A stretch of 64,000 bases of DNA, from positions 1-64,000 of the forward strand of contig JACCLO010000050.1 in assembly GCA_029448655.1 (NCBI GenBank), given 5' to 3'. Source of the stretch: Wolfiporia cocos (taxonomy: Eukaryota > Basidiomycota > Agaricomycetes > Polyporales > Phaeolaceae). Shown here piece by piece: positions 24,903 through 35,570 of the stretch (its first letter is position 1; each line of letters begins with the position of its first letter). Position numbers and translations under genes: made by a program. The notes below the pieces were generated by a model. It worked only from the letters and a program-made list of their open reading frames with translations. It made no database searches and was not told where the DNA came from.

Positions 24903-25841
24903 TGACACGGATAACTTATCACAAGACGCGCTGCGGACCCAATGCAACGTGCTTATGGTGGCATAATAGCCACTCCCCCAAAAGGGCTACGATAACAGCT
25001 CATGCTGCTATCGAGGGTCCCAGCTATATCTGCGTTCATATTCCCACGCTCGGCGCCTATTAGACACTCTATGGTGTAGGCCATGTATGCCGGCGCCACG
25101 TACGGGTAATGTACCCTAGTTATTGCTCCGTAACGTCTATGATATTATGCTTTCGCATTATCTGTGACATTACCCCCCACTTCAAGGATTAACCGTCTCT
25201 GGTTAAGGAGATAACTTAGGCTGCCATCAAAGTCCGCCCCCGGTACTAAGTATCACTTCTACTATGCTTTGTCATTGTGCCTGGTGAGGGTACCCCCAAA
25301 TCCCTTATACCATTTGGCTTATGACGTGTGTGCCAACCTCTTGAAGGGCCCGACTTACACCCTGGATTTTGGGTGCGGGTTAAGGCTATTTATAGTAGTT
25401 TTTACCACCAGAGCTTTGACCAATCTTATCCCCTGATACCTTACGGTTATAGAGGGGCCCCATGATACAGGGGGTCACGTGGTGGGTACTTTTCCCTACA
25501 GCCGCCAGTGGTTCGGAAGCGCCCCAGGCAGTGGCAATATTTGCCCACACCCAGGTTCGAACCGGCGACCGGGTGGAGCTGTTATTATATCACAAGACGC
25601 GCTGCGGACCCAAATGCAACGTGCTTATGAGTGGCATAGATAGCACTCCCCAAAAGGGCTACGATAACAGCTCATTGCTGCTATCGAGGGTCCAGCTATA
25701 TCTGCAGTTCATATTCCCACGCTCGGCGCCTATTAGACACTCTATGGTGTAGGCCATGTATGCCGGCGCCACGTACGGGTAATGTACCCTAGTTATTGCT
25801 CCGTAACGTCTATGATATTATGCTTCGCATTATCTGTGACA
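24903..25841 (-). mobile_element. Miniature LTR element (TRIM-like)
   Basis: Two direct repeats of about 265 bp (24903-25169 and about 25580-25841), nearly identical from CACAAGACGCGC to TTATCTGTGACA, enclose about 410 bp without genes. Next to the left repeat lies TTACCCCCCACTT, the complement of a polypurine tract, in the same position as in the other LTR elements. Inside is a tRNA T-arm/B-box-like GGTTCGAACC (25554-25563) near the inner edge of the right repeat. Each repeat holds a stem-loop around GATAACAGC. It sits next to the zinc-knuckle relic of Gypsy-2; flanking 5-mers do not match. Confidence 0.6.
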
Positions 25842-25842
25842 C

Positions 25843-26800
25843 ATGCAAGAGCTGCGGCCGGAAGGGACTGCACAAACATGGAGGGGTGATGCAAATTGGA
25901 GGGTGCCACATCCAAGGTGGACAATAAGGGGGCTCAGAAAATCTACTAGCGGCAACCCCCCCCACCTCAGGGCAAAGGTCACATGGTCCAGGTCACACAA
26001 CAGAGTGTGGATCCCAGATGACAGTGACAACTACCATGGGCAACTCCACCGCCCATTCATCCGTGCGCATCACGGAGGTAGAGGACCACTGGCCAGTACA
26101 CCGGCTCCATCACAGCCCCAATTGGTCAGCCACCGAATTGGGGCACTACCATTATCCCATGGCTTCAGTTGCCCAGAAAACTCCTGACCATCCAGCTAGC
26201 GAGTCGAATTTTCGCCTTCCAGCACATGTGATCCTTGCCTATTGTGCTGTGTACTAGTATAGTTGCCTGTACTGCTGACCTGCTTGTAAAAAATTGTGAA
26301 AATTTATATCACTATTACAAGAAGCATGCATGTGATAAGTCCCGATCTTCCAGATCTGGGTTTGACTTGTGGGTCTATGGTCAGAAAGTGGCAAAGGCTT
26401 TGGCTTTAAATCGATAGTGGAGCAACGTTATCAGTCATCAACTCAGACTTTGTTGACAAACATCGTCTAGTACCACCCACGATAAAGAAAGACCCTTTTT
26501 GGATTCATAATGCAGATGGATCATACAACAAAAATGGTCTCATCATAAGTCAGTTAAAGGATTCATGCAACATGGACGAGCACAAGGGAAAAGGTATTCC
26601 TTACCATCATGAAAAATCCACAACCACGACCTTATCCTAGGATATGACTGGTTAATTAAACATAACCCCACTATGGACTGGAACTCTGGCAGTCTGGTAT
26701 ATCGAGTGGGGTCTGCAATGCCCAGAGCCTCAGAATCGTCCCCTGATTCGGAAGAAGTTGCACCCGATGACGAAGAGGACAAATAATAACATCAGCAACA
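25843..26800 (+). pseudogene. Gypsy-2 gag 3' end and aspartic protease relic
   Basis: Just after the miniature LTR element the frame reads CKSCGRKGLHKHGG, half of a zinc knuckle. The upstream gag is missing. Near 26411-26430 the protease signature IDSGATLSVINSDFVDKH appears, and downstream GYDWLIKHNPTMDWNSGSLV, the usual end of a gypsy protease. Stops and frame shifts lie between them. Confidence 0.7.
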
Positions 26801-27188
26801 TTTGGGGATTCTGCGCTAGACACGATTGGAGATGGAAACCCTGATGATCCATTTATCAGTGGATCGGTACCCTGTCCAATGAGGAATTGGGACTCCTCAT
26901 GGGAATGGTAGGAGAAAATCCACCAGACAGACCGAAAGCTGCAACCGAAAAATGGAAGCAGCTTGTGCCTAAGGAATATTGGGGAATTCGGCCCAATGGT
27001 ATTTTCGCAAAAAGCATCCGAAAGGATGCCAACACGTAAGCCCATATGATCATGCCATCAATTTAATCGAAGGCACTCCATTGCCAACACTGGCCAACCA
27101 TATTCCCTCTTGCCAAAGGAAGAAAATTCCCTCCGTGACTGGATCGCTGAGAAAAGCGAAAGGCTACATCTGAGATTCAAGCTCCCCT

Positions 27189-28178
27189 ATGGCCAGCCCA
27201 GTATTTTTCGTTGCCAAGAAAGATGGAACCTTGTGCATGGTAATCAATTACAGGAAGCTGAACGAAATAACTGTGGATAACAAGTACCCTATACCCCAGA
27301 TATCGGACCTTATCAACCAACTCTCAGGTGCATCGATCTTTACTAAGATCGACCTGAGATGGGGTTACAACAACGTCCGTATCAAGGAAGGTGATGAATG
27401 GAAAACAGCATTCATTACTAAACAGGGGTTGTACGAAGCCATGGTTATGTATTTCGGTTTCAAGAACGTGCCAGGGACTTTCCAAGCAATGATGAACGAC
27501 GTCCTAAAGGATTTCATTGCCACCGGAAAAGTCATAGTCTATCTGGACGACATACTGATCTTTGGCAACGACTTAGCGGAACACCGCAAAATCACCAAGG
27601 CAGTCCTGAAAAGGCTGCGGGACAATGATCTATATGCCAAACCCGAGAAATGCTTCTTTGAAAAAAGTAGCATCGACTATTTGGGTATGATAATTTCTAA
27701 GGGCAGAGTCGAAATGGACCCCTCGAAACTATCAGGAGTATTAGATTGGCTGACCCCAACCAAGGTGAAGGAAGTTCAAGCCTTTTTAGGCTTTGCGAAC
27801 TTCTATCGGCGGTTTATTCAGGACTTCTTGAAAATTGTGAAACCCCTGACAACACTCATGAAGAAGTCGGAGAAATGGCATTGGGATGAAGCACAGGAAG
27901 AAGCTTTCCAAAAGCTCAAGGCGGCCTTTACAACTGCCCCCATCTTACATATTCCGGACAAAATTCAGAAATTCCGTATAGAAGCCAACACATCAGACTT
28001 TGCGACTGGAGCAGTCCTAACGCAATGGTCACCAGATAGTTGGAAATGGAATCCTTGCGCCTTCTATTCCACAGGCATGACTGCCCCGGAACGGAACTAC
28101 AAAATTTATGACAAAGAGATGCTAGCCATAATTCGAGCATTAGAAGAATGGCAACATTATCTCGAAGGTCACCCGTGA
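27189..28178 (+). CDS. Gypsy-2 reverse transcriptase and start of RNase H
   Basis: Long open frame with RT blocks in order: SPVFFVAKKDGTL, INYRKLNEIT, FTKIDLRWGYNN, VYLDDILIF (YLDD catalytic box, about 27540), YAKPEKCFF and ANFYRRFIQDF. RNase H follows (IEANTSDFATGAVL, where the usual first Asp is Asn; KIYDKEMLAIIRALEEW). It stops 3 bases into an inserted LTR at 28176; the true frame resumes at 34234. The ORF start (MASPVFF) is internal to pol, not the real start. Confidence 0.92.
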   Translation: MASPVFFVAKKDGTLCMVINYRKLNEITVDNKYPIPQISDLINQLSGASIFTKIDLRWGYNNVRIKEGDEWKTAFITKQGLYEAMVMYFGFKNVPGTFQAMMNDVLKDFIATGKVIVYLDDILIFGNDLAEHRKITKAVLKRLRDNDLYAKPEKCFFEKSSIDYLGMIISKGRVEMDPSKLSGVLDWLTPTKVKEVQAFLGFANFYRRFIQDFLKIVKPLTTLMKKSEKWHWDEAQEEAFQKLKAAFTTAPILHIPDKIQKFRIEANTSDFATGAVLTQWSPDSWKWNPCAFYSTGMTAPERNYKIYDKEMLAIIRALEEWQHYLEGHP

Positions 28179-29269
28179 CACAGATGGCTCTGTGGGACTC
28201 ACCAAGCCAGTATCCTGCGATGAACTAGGCGACTTAGGTGAGGAAGAGGTTATCAGACGCAGTAGGAGGTAGGAGGTTCTTCTACGGCGTACGCCGAGAA
28301 GAATAGAACTGAAGTTAAAGAGCGCTTGGCTCCTACTTATATACATTGTGTCGGGAGGGCACGTGCTACTAGCTAGCGGTTGCCTTACCGGGTTATGTGG
28401 CTTTGCCAAGTGGCGAAGCTTTATCTTATCTGATGTTTAGTTACTCTATCTAGAATGGCCGTGGAAGGCCCTAATGGCCGACCCAATCGTAATAGAGGGA
28501 TTATGTCTTATCTGTGATACTAACGCGGGCGCAGCCCGGGTATAGGTGAAGCCGGTTGCCGGATACCTTGCGGCATAATGGCGATTGGCCGTGCTTCGTT
28601 GGATGACCAAGGCGAGACGCCGAGGTCGTTATGCCATTGGACGGGTAGTACCGTGGCATGTGTTACAGCCCGGTCCGGATGGTTACCGGGGCATGTATTG
28701 GTCTTAGCCGTGAGGCGAGGACCGGTGTTTGGGCAGCGCCGTGATGGCAGAAGCCCGGGACTTGGAGAACGCCGAGTCCGTGAGATGGCCGAGAAGGCCG
28801 AGCCTATAGCGATATTGCCTTGATGCTAATATAGTGCTATTTGGCCGTGTTGCCATTATTATGCGAAGGCGTGGCGCGCCTGAGGTGCCATTGTGATCAA
28901 GGATCTTATGGCGGTGGGAAGCCGGGAAGGCCGACCCAATAGTACAAGGCCGCGAGGCACTGTTTGTACATGTGGACATTATTATGCGAGCGTGCCGCGC
29001 TCGGCCTATCATTATGATCTACGATCTATGACGTGGCTGGTCTTGCTCTGACGGGCGAGACCTTTATGACGTAGCTGTAACTATGCTATTGGACCGGAAG
29101 GTGCCGTAGCGTTATGTATGCTGGTCATGTGGTGATAAGCCCAGTTAAGAGCTTGTCGTGGTGGCAATGGGAGTTAACCCGTAGATAACTTGTAGTTAGA
29201 CGTATAAATCCCAGGTAAATTGCTATAATCGTAGGAAAAATGCTGTAAGCCCCAGATAAATCTGTGACA
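28176..29269 (-). repeat. 3' LTR of the 6-kb element
   Basis: 1,094 bp, sense TGTCACAGATTT...ATCTGTGTCA, identical to 33135-34228. It has a TATA-like TATATAAG (plus about 28316-28323), then the leader AGTTCTATTCTTCTCGG (plus 28293-28309 region). Confidence 0.95.
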
Positions 29270-32200
29270 TTACCCCCGCTTTAGGTTTCATCGTCCCTGA
29301 TGAAACTATTCCTCATTGTGTACGTCCCAAGAGCGGTATAACGCGTGATGACGAAGTGTCAAATGCCGTTATGGTGCTGCTTCAATTTGTCAATTGAACA
29401 GGGATAAATGGGAGTTTCAGGACTTGTGGTGGAACCTGAGCGTGGAAGGCGATTTTATTCCTTATAGTGATTTGTAACGCGTGATAGCGAAGTGCTAAAT
29501 GCCGTTACTAGCGATTATCAACGCGTGATGACCGAAAGGTCAAATGCCGTTGTTAGGGAGATGTAGTCGTGTTACTAGAGTGTGCTGTCATTGTGCATGC
29601 GGATCCTAAGAGGAGGGACTCTCCTGTTATCGCTGAAGGTGTTCTAGTGCCTTTTCGCGACCTTGGTCGGATTATTGCTTTTGCTTATGACGTTACTCGT
29701 AGTAGAAGGCGATATGGAAATGGTCATCATATAGTGCCTTTGAATCTACTTGTAATCTGTATCTCCAATAGCTTGCCAAGCGTATTAGAGGGTGCATTGT
29801 GTCGTTGTACGTATTTCGGATAGCATTGTGCGATATTCCTTAGAGTGAGGGCTTCACTGTTAGCTCTGGAGATTTTCTAGTGTCTCTTCGAGCCCTTGGG
29901 CGGATATGTTGCTTATGCGTAGTACCCATTGAGTGTGACATAGCGGTGCTTTTTCGACGTCTATTGCCTAGCGGTGAATGGGATTGCAAGTTCCTTCGTT
30001 CGCGTGGCGGGTGTCTTAGGCTTTGTGCTTGTACAGGGGTAATCCTACTTTGTACGACTTATGCGGTTTGAACGGTTATTAAAGGGCGTCGCCTTATGAA
30101 CGTTTATGAGGCGTCGCCTCCCTAGTATCGCAAGTACTAAGCGTGTGACATTTGTCAATGCCCATTTGTTACAGGGGTTGTGTCCCCTAGTTAGATTGCT
30201 TCTACGTAGCGATCTCTTCGGAGTCGTAAGTTCCGGAATGAAGCTGTGCCTTCGTTGTTGTATGCACTTATTTATTAACGAGTAGGCTTCTCGTGTAAAA
30301 CCCCATAGTATAAGTACTAATCATTGTGCATTATGGTCAATGCTTATGATTGTATTCCCTGATACTGTAGTGTCGTTGCCGTAGTGAGGCCTTATTGGGT
30401 AACCGTGAGAACATACATCCTTGTCAGGAGTTGTCTCGTATAGGTGTATCCCGTAAGGGCTGAAGTCCCATGGTGGCGATGACGGTAGTTTCCAATGTGC
30501 TTGTATGTCGTTAAAGTCGTTCTTCGATTGAGTATGACATTGTAAGCGTGGGAACTGGGATGATCGTTGGGGAAGGGTATATTTCGCTATTGGATAGATA
30601 GCTACTATATTCCTATTACAGGGTTGTCGTCCATATACGAATAGGACAGTACGAGCATGAATGAGGGTAATCGGGCCTCTTAGTGCATGTCGTTTGTTGC
30701 TTTAATGACCGTAAGGTTCATTTGTAAGCGTGGGATAGTGGACTTGTTAAGGTCCTAGGTGCGAAATTAGGGTTTCCACCCCCTCTTTCACGTTTGATCT
30801 CCCGATCAAACCTATCCAGATGGTTTTGGTTTTTAAAGAGGTTAAACCGCCTCTATACCCAGATAAGGGTGGGTGGATGTGGGCCGAAGGTATTCTTGAC
30901 GTATATCCATATACGGCTGTATCCAGTGTAGTCGCTCGCATATGCGACCAGATTTTTATACTAAGGTTTCCAAGCCCTAGTTTGTCGGAATCGAAGGGTT
31001 TTCCAGGCCCATATTCGATGTAGTGACGAGATGTAATCCTTTCTTGACGTAAGGATACAGATCCGGATTTATTTATTACGCGTCTCGACGGCGTAGGTTT
31101 CCGTAAACCAAGCAATTAAATGATAACCGATTGCCAAATCGGCTTGATTGAATTAATAAGGGGGACTCCCTTGTTATCTCTGGAAGTTTTCGAGTGCTTC
31201 TTCGAGACCTTTTGCGGACGATCGCATTGAGTTGCTAAGGTGTATTTTTCGAATTCGGTTATTCTCCCCACAGAGAAAAGTTGAATCGAAGTGAAATCAA
31301 AAGTGAGGTAGCTAGCCTCGTGACGAATTTTGCGATTGGCGTGCGAAATTGTCGACTTCAATACAGGGGGGGACCGGTTGGAAACCGGTGTAGATTCGGC
31401 GATTGTGCGAGAATGCCGAATGAAGTGTGATTCTAGAAGCCTTGCGGCCTCCGCTACACTTCAAGGGAACGCGTATTAATAGCGTGTGTCCCTTGTTTTC
31501 CTTTCCTCTAACCCAGATTGCAAGATTCAATGAAGTAATCTTGTTGCGATCTGTTTGTACATGGGTGGCTGGTGGAAACAGCGCTGTACCCAATTATTTA
31601 TAGACGCTTGTCAGACGTCTCTTCCCAATCGGATGGTAATTTCCTTGTCAGGAATTCCATTACCAAAAGGGGTGCCCCCGTTCTAAGGTTCTTTGTGACA
31701 TGTGACCAAATGACAGATGCTCAATAACCCGAATCCCCTTTTCAGGAGCGAAGACCGAAGTCAAACGGGCGCCGATAGATTAAGAATCTTAATCGACTTG
31801 GTACTTAGGCATTCCCATAGTAATAATAGTTATAAGCATATGTTTGCCAAGCGTACGCGATCCTACGTCGAGTAAGGTACTAGTATCGTTTTTCGATTGA
31901 CTTATTGTACCTAAGACGTAAAAGGTTGCTTTATATGTACATAAGCGACCTTAACCAGGCTAGATAACCTGGGAACCAGCAGGTGACGCAGGATTTCCAG
32001 AGGCGAATACAAATGCTATTGGACGGTTTCTAAGCTACTTTACAAAGTAAGTAAGCTACTAGGAGCCGCCACTAAAACTACATATTTATCTACTTATTGA
32101 CTGGGATACCAGGGTACCTGAAAGAGAGCTCATCATCAGCGATCAACGCTGAGTGGTCATGTCTAACACAAGAAGAACGGGGGCATGGTTAGGGGCGCCC

Positions 32201-33134
32201 TTGTCAGGACGCCGCGCGGAATTTAGCCGACAGGTGTCTTCATCGAAGCGCGCGACTTCCTTCTAGAAAGAGAGTCGGTGACTGCCAGCGCTTGATAAGC
32301 TGGGTCACATGGTTGGGAATAGGATACACAGCCCATTTCCTCGTGGAGATGAGCTGGAAAGTGGTCGCAGTATTACACCGCGACCGGTCCGCGCTTTAGT
32401 GGTAAGGCTTGCCATCTATAGCCACCTGGGTGTCACATCAGGGCTAAAAAACCATCCGTCGATCTAAGATCGCGCATTCACGAGCGCTCCACACATCAAG
32501 GATGGTGGGCAACGCCGCATGCTTCCGGTGGGGCCCCAACTCGGTTTAACCCAGGCTCGCACACCGAGCTGCCCGTAGGACTTACGCTATTGGCTACCGC
32601 GAGTGACCTCGGCTGGTTTGGCCTTGCGAGCCGCACCACCTCACCACTTGGATTCCCCGAAGGAGATCCCAAGCGGGCCCCTTACGCCTGGGGGGCGGCT
32701 TTGGAAGATTCCCACACCCAACTAAGGGAATACGCCGAAGCGCATATCCCTATGGGGATCCTACTGGTAGTGTTGGGTCCCTGAACAGGGATTGCCAAGA
32801 CAGGGGGCTGCGCGCACACAGGCAGACGGTCCCCTTTTCCCAATAGGCGGGTCTCAACCGCTGGCACCAGCAACCTTGTCAGGAAGCCGGCGCCTCTCCT
32901 TAACCCTGGAGTCCGGGTTCGCAGGACGCATGCTGCTGATTAGGCAAGCAGCGCCCCACTGGGTGGCAGCAGGCCGCTAAGCCCGCCGCCGATGTATCCC
33001 AATCCGCAACCACGGAGCATACATCCCCTTTGCAGGAGAGTAGCGGCCCCTGCGCTATCTCAGACACCTGTTGGAGGAAAAACCCAGGCGCCACCAGTTA
33101 AGGAGGCGCAGGGGGGTAGGTAGTTCTATTCTTA
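29270..33134 (-). other. Non-coding interior of the 6-kb element with repeated stem-loops
   Basis: No protein recognised. Three copies of a motif AACG...stem...CGTT occur at 29340-29370, 29476-29506 and 29520-29551, with stems TGAC/GTCA, TAGC/GCTA and TGACC/GGTCA. Three copies of a second motif (29611-29625, 29844-29858, 31158-31172) have 5-bp stems AGGAG/CTCCT, AGTGA/TCACT and AAGGG/CCCTT around loop GGACT or GGGCT. Each is followed by similar 50-nt tails (GTTATC..CTG..AG). At its right edge the sequence AGTTCTATTCTT (33121-33132) sits two bases from the LTR. Confidence 0.6.
33119..33134 (-). promoter_or_regulatory. Candidate self-primer binding site
   Basis: On the sense (minus) strand the bases right after the 5' LTR are TAAGAATAGAACTACC. 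Twelve of them (AAGAATAGAACT) are the exact complement of AGTTCTATTCTT in the LTR leader. No tRNA-type TGG start is seen. This resembles the self-priming arrangement known from Tf1 of fission yeast. Confidence 0.6.
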
Positions 33135-34228
33135 TGACACAGATGGCTCTGTGGGACTCACCAAGCCAGTATCCTGCGATGAACTAGGCGACTTAGGTGA
33201 GGAAGAGGTTATCAGACGCAGTAGGAGGTAGGAGGTTCTTCTACGGCGTACGCCGAGAAGAATAGAACTGAAGTTAAAGAGCGCTTGGCTCCTACTTATA
33301 TACATTGTGTCGGGAGGGCACGTGCTACTAGCTAGCGGTTGCCTTACCGGGTTATGTGGCTTTGCCAAGTGGCGAAGCTTTATCTTATCTGATGTTTAGT
33401 TACTCTATCTAGAATGGCCGTGGAAGGCCCTAATGGCCGACCCAATCGTAATAGAGGGATTATGTCTTATCTGTGATACTAACGCGGGCGCAGCCCGGGT
33501 ATAGGTGAAGCCGGTTGCCGGATACCTTGCGGCATAATGGCGATTGGCCGTGCTTCGTTGGATGACCAAGGCGAGACGCCGAGGTCGTTATGCCATTGGA
33601 CGGGTAGTACCGTGGCATGTGTTACAGCCCGGTCCGGATGGTTACCGGGGCATGTATTGGTCTTAGCCGTGAGGCGAGGACCGGTGTTTGGGCAGCGCCG
33701 TGATGGCAGAAGCCCGGGACTTGGAGAACGCCGAGTCCGTGAGATGGCCGAGAAGGCCGAGCCTATAGCGATATTGCCTTGATGCTAATATAGTGCTATT
33801 TGGCCGTGTTGCCATTATTATGCGAAGGCGTGGCGCGCCTGAGGTGCCATTGTGATCAAGGATCTTATGGCGGTGGGAAGCCGGGAAGGCCGACCCAATA
33901 GTACAAGGCCGCGAGGCACTGTTTGTACATGTGGACATTATTATGCGAGCGTGCCGCGCTCGGCCTATCATTATGATCTACGATCTATGACGTGGCTGGT
34001 CTTGCTCTGACGGGCGAGACCTTTATGACGTAGCTGTAACTATGCTATTGGACCGGAAGGTGCCGTAGCGTTATGTATGCTGGTCATGTGGTGATAAGCC
34101 CAGTTAAGAGCTTGTCGTGGTGGCAATGGGAGTTAACCCGTAGATAACTTGTAGTTAGACGTATAAATCCCAGGTAAATTGCTATAATCGTAGGAAAAAT
34201 GCTGTAAGCCCCAGATAAATCTGTGACA
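33135..34228 (-). repeat. 5' LTR of the 6-kb element
   Basis: Identical to 28176-29269 over 1,094 bp, implying a very recent insertion or an assembly-copied repeat. It ends at TSD ACCCG. Confidence 0.95.
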
Positions 34229-34233
34229 ACCCG

Positions 34234-35570
34234 GAAAAATTCGAAGTATGGTCGGATCATCTGAACCTAACCTACTTCAAGACGGCTCAGAAGCTCACCA
34301 GGAGACAGGCAAGATGTGACACAGATCTAACTGTGGGACTCACCGCCTAATCCACAAGGTGAGGGGAATAAGCAGGCAAGCAGTCAGAAGGCGCGCAGAA
34401 GAGAGGTGAAGTTCTTCTAGGGCGCGCAGCGCCTAGAAGAACAGAACTAACGACTAAAGGCGTTAAGCCCTATCTTATATACATGCTTATACTTGATTAC
34501 GTAAGTAAGGGAATGGTCCTACCCTAAACGTGTTAGTCATATGCTTGCATAAGGCGATGGTGTCAGTATGGCACCATCCGTATATCATAATGATGCGATA
34601 AGGCATCATGCATAGGTATCTATAGTGACCATGCTAGCCAGTAATGGACTTAGCCAGTAAGATACGAGGGATGGATCAGAAGATCCGCATACATGGTTAC
34701 CGGGCCGGAGGCCTGGATCATAATGACGTCATGATTGGAAATGATGATGTCATGGAATGTACTAGACCATGGGTCTAGAATAGTGATGCCATTATTGTGT
34801 AATGATGGCGTGCTATGGATTGGACTGGGCTGTAGGCCTAGGTCCAATGGTGTCATAATTGGTAATGATGACGAAGGGGTTACATCATAGTGATGTCATA
34901 GCCAGGGGCTAGACCATATGATGTCATGATGATATCATTATTTGTAATGATGGTATCATGGGTTAGAATAGACCATAGGTCTAGTCTTGTGACAGAGTGT
35001 CATGTAACATGTCATGCTTGATGACTAGCGTGTAAGCGCCGTGTCATAGATGCTTAGTAGCGCGTAAGCACTCTTGGGCTTAGGTAATAACTGTTAGGTT
35101 ACACCGGCATGTCGGCTTGTACTGATAAGTACAGGATAACTCGTAGGTATGCGTAATAATACCGGATAAATGGCAATTAATTGCGGAAAAATGTCAGATC
35201 TGTGACAAGATGGGCATTATATCTGTCAAGATTTAACTTCTCCATGCACCATAAACCAGGAAAAACCATGCTTACTGCAGACCCTCTGTCCAGGAGACCA
35301 GACCATGAAGAGGGGGTGGAACTCGACAATAGGAACAATATTCTGTTGAAACCGGAATTTTTTGTTAACTTTGCGCGAGAATTAGCCATCCTTGCGTTCG
35401 AGCCCCTCCATCAGTTGGTAATCCCAGATGACGAACTCCAACGAGAAATACACAAAGCATTGCTAGACAACGAGGTAACCAAGGACTACAAAGGCCTATT
35501 GGAGTCAGGACCTCACGAATTCGGCAAGTCTCTCAGAGACTGGAATACGAGATGGTCTACTCTTGTACCA
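34234..35570 (+). CDS. Gypsy-2 RNase H end and pol linker (split by a solo LTR)
   Basis: 34234-34316 continues the RT frame ([20 protein letters not shown]) and the frame resumes at 35213 ([16 protein letters not shown], then [11 protein letters not shown]), the normal RNase H end of gypsy elements. Near 35545 a one-base shift separates it from the integrase frame. A homologous fragment of another element (KALLDNKVTKDYKEL) lies on the minus strand at 39970-40095. Confidence 0.85.
34317..35207 (-). mobile_element. Solo LTR in Gypsy-2 pol
   Basis: 891 bp, TGACACAGATC...GATCTGTGACA, with TSD AGATG (34312-34316 and 35208-35212). It is related to but clearly different from the 1,094-bp LTR. Sense strand carries TATATAAGATAGGG and the loop GGGCTTAACGCC. 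The interior has many ATGATG/CATCAT-type repeats (34700-34980). Confidence 0.92.

Larger units (their letters stand above)
28176..34228 (-). mobile_element. 6,053-bp non-coding LTR retrotransposon (LARD-like)
   Basis: Identical 1,094-bp direct LTRs (28176-29269 and 33135-34228) are flanked by 5-bp TSD ACCCG (28171-28175 and 34229-34233), inserted in the RNase H part of Gypsy-2. Sense is minus: the polypurine tract CCTAAAGCGGGGGTAA abuts the 3' LTR (plus 29270-29285). The interior (3,865 bp) has no open frame above about 122 codons and no retroelement protein motif. It presumably uses proteins of a related autonomous element, perhaps Gypsy-2, which shares the polypurine tract type and LTR ends. 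Confidence 0.93.

Noticed and set aside
25543..25600. tRNA gene or tRNA-derived SINE from GGTTCGAACC
   Set aside because: No acceptor stem or D-arm could be formed, and the flanking direct repeats with a polypurine tract fit an LTR-type element better.
29340..31172. CRISPR-like spaced repeats
   Set aside because: Repeats are few, unevenly spaced and imperfect, inside a eukaryotic LTR element, with no cas genes.
28578..33971. The 81- and 102-codon frames repeated at 28578/33537 and 28704/33663 as a duplicated gene
   Set aside because: They lie inside identical LTRs and show no coding character.
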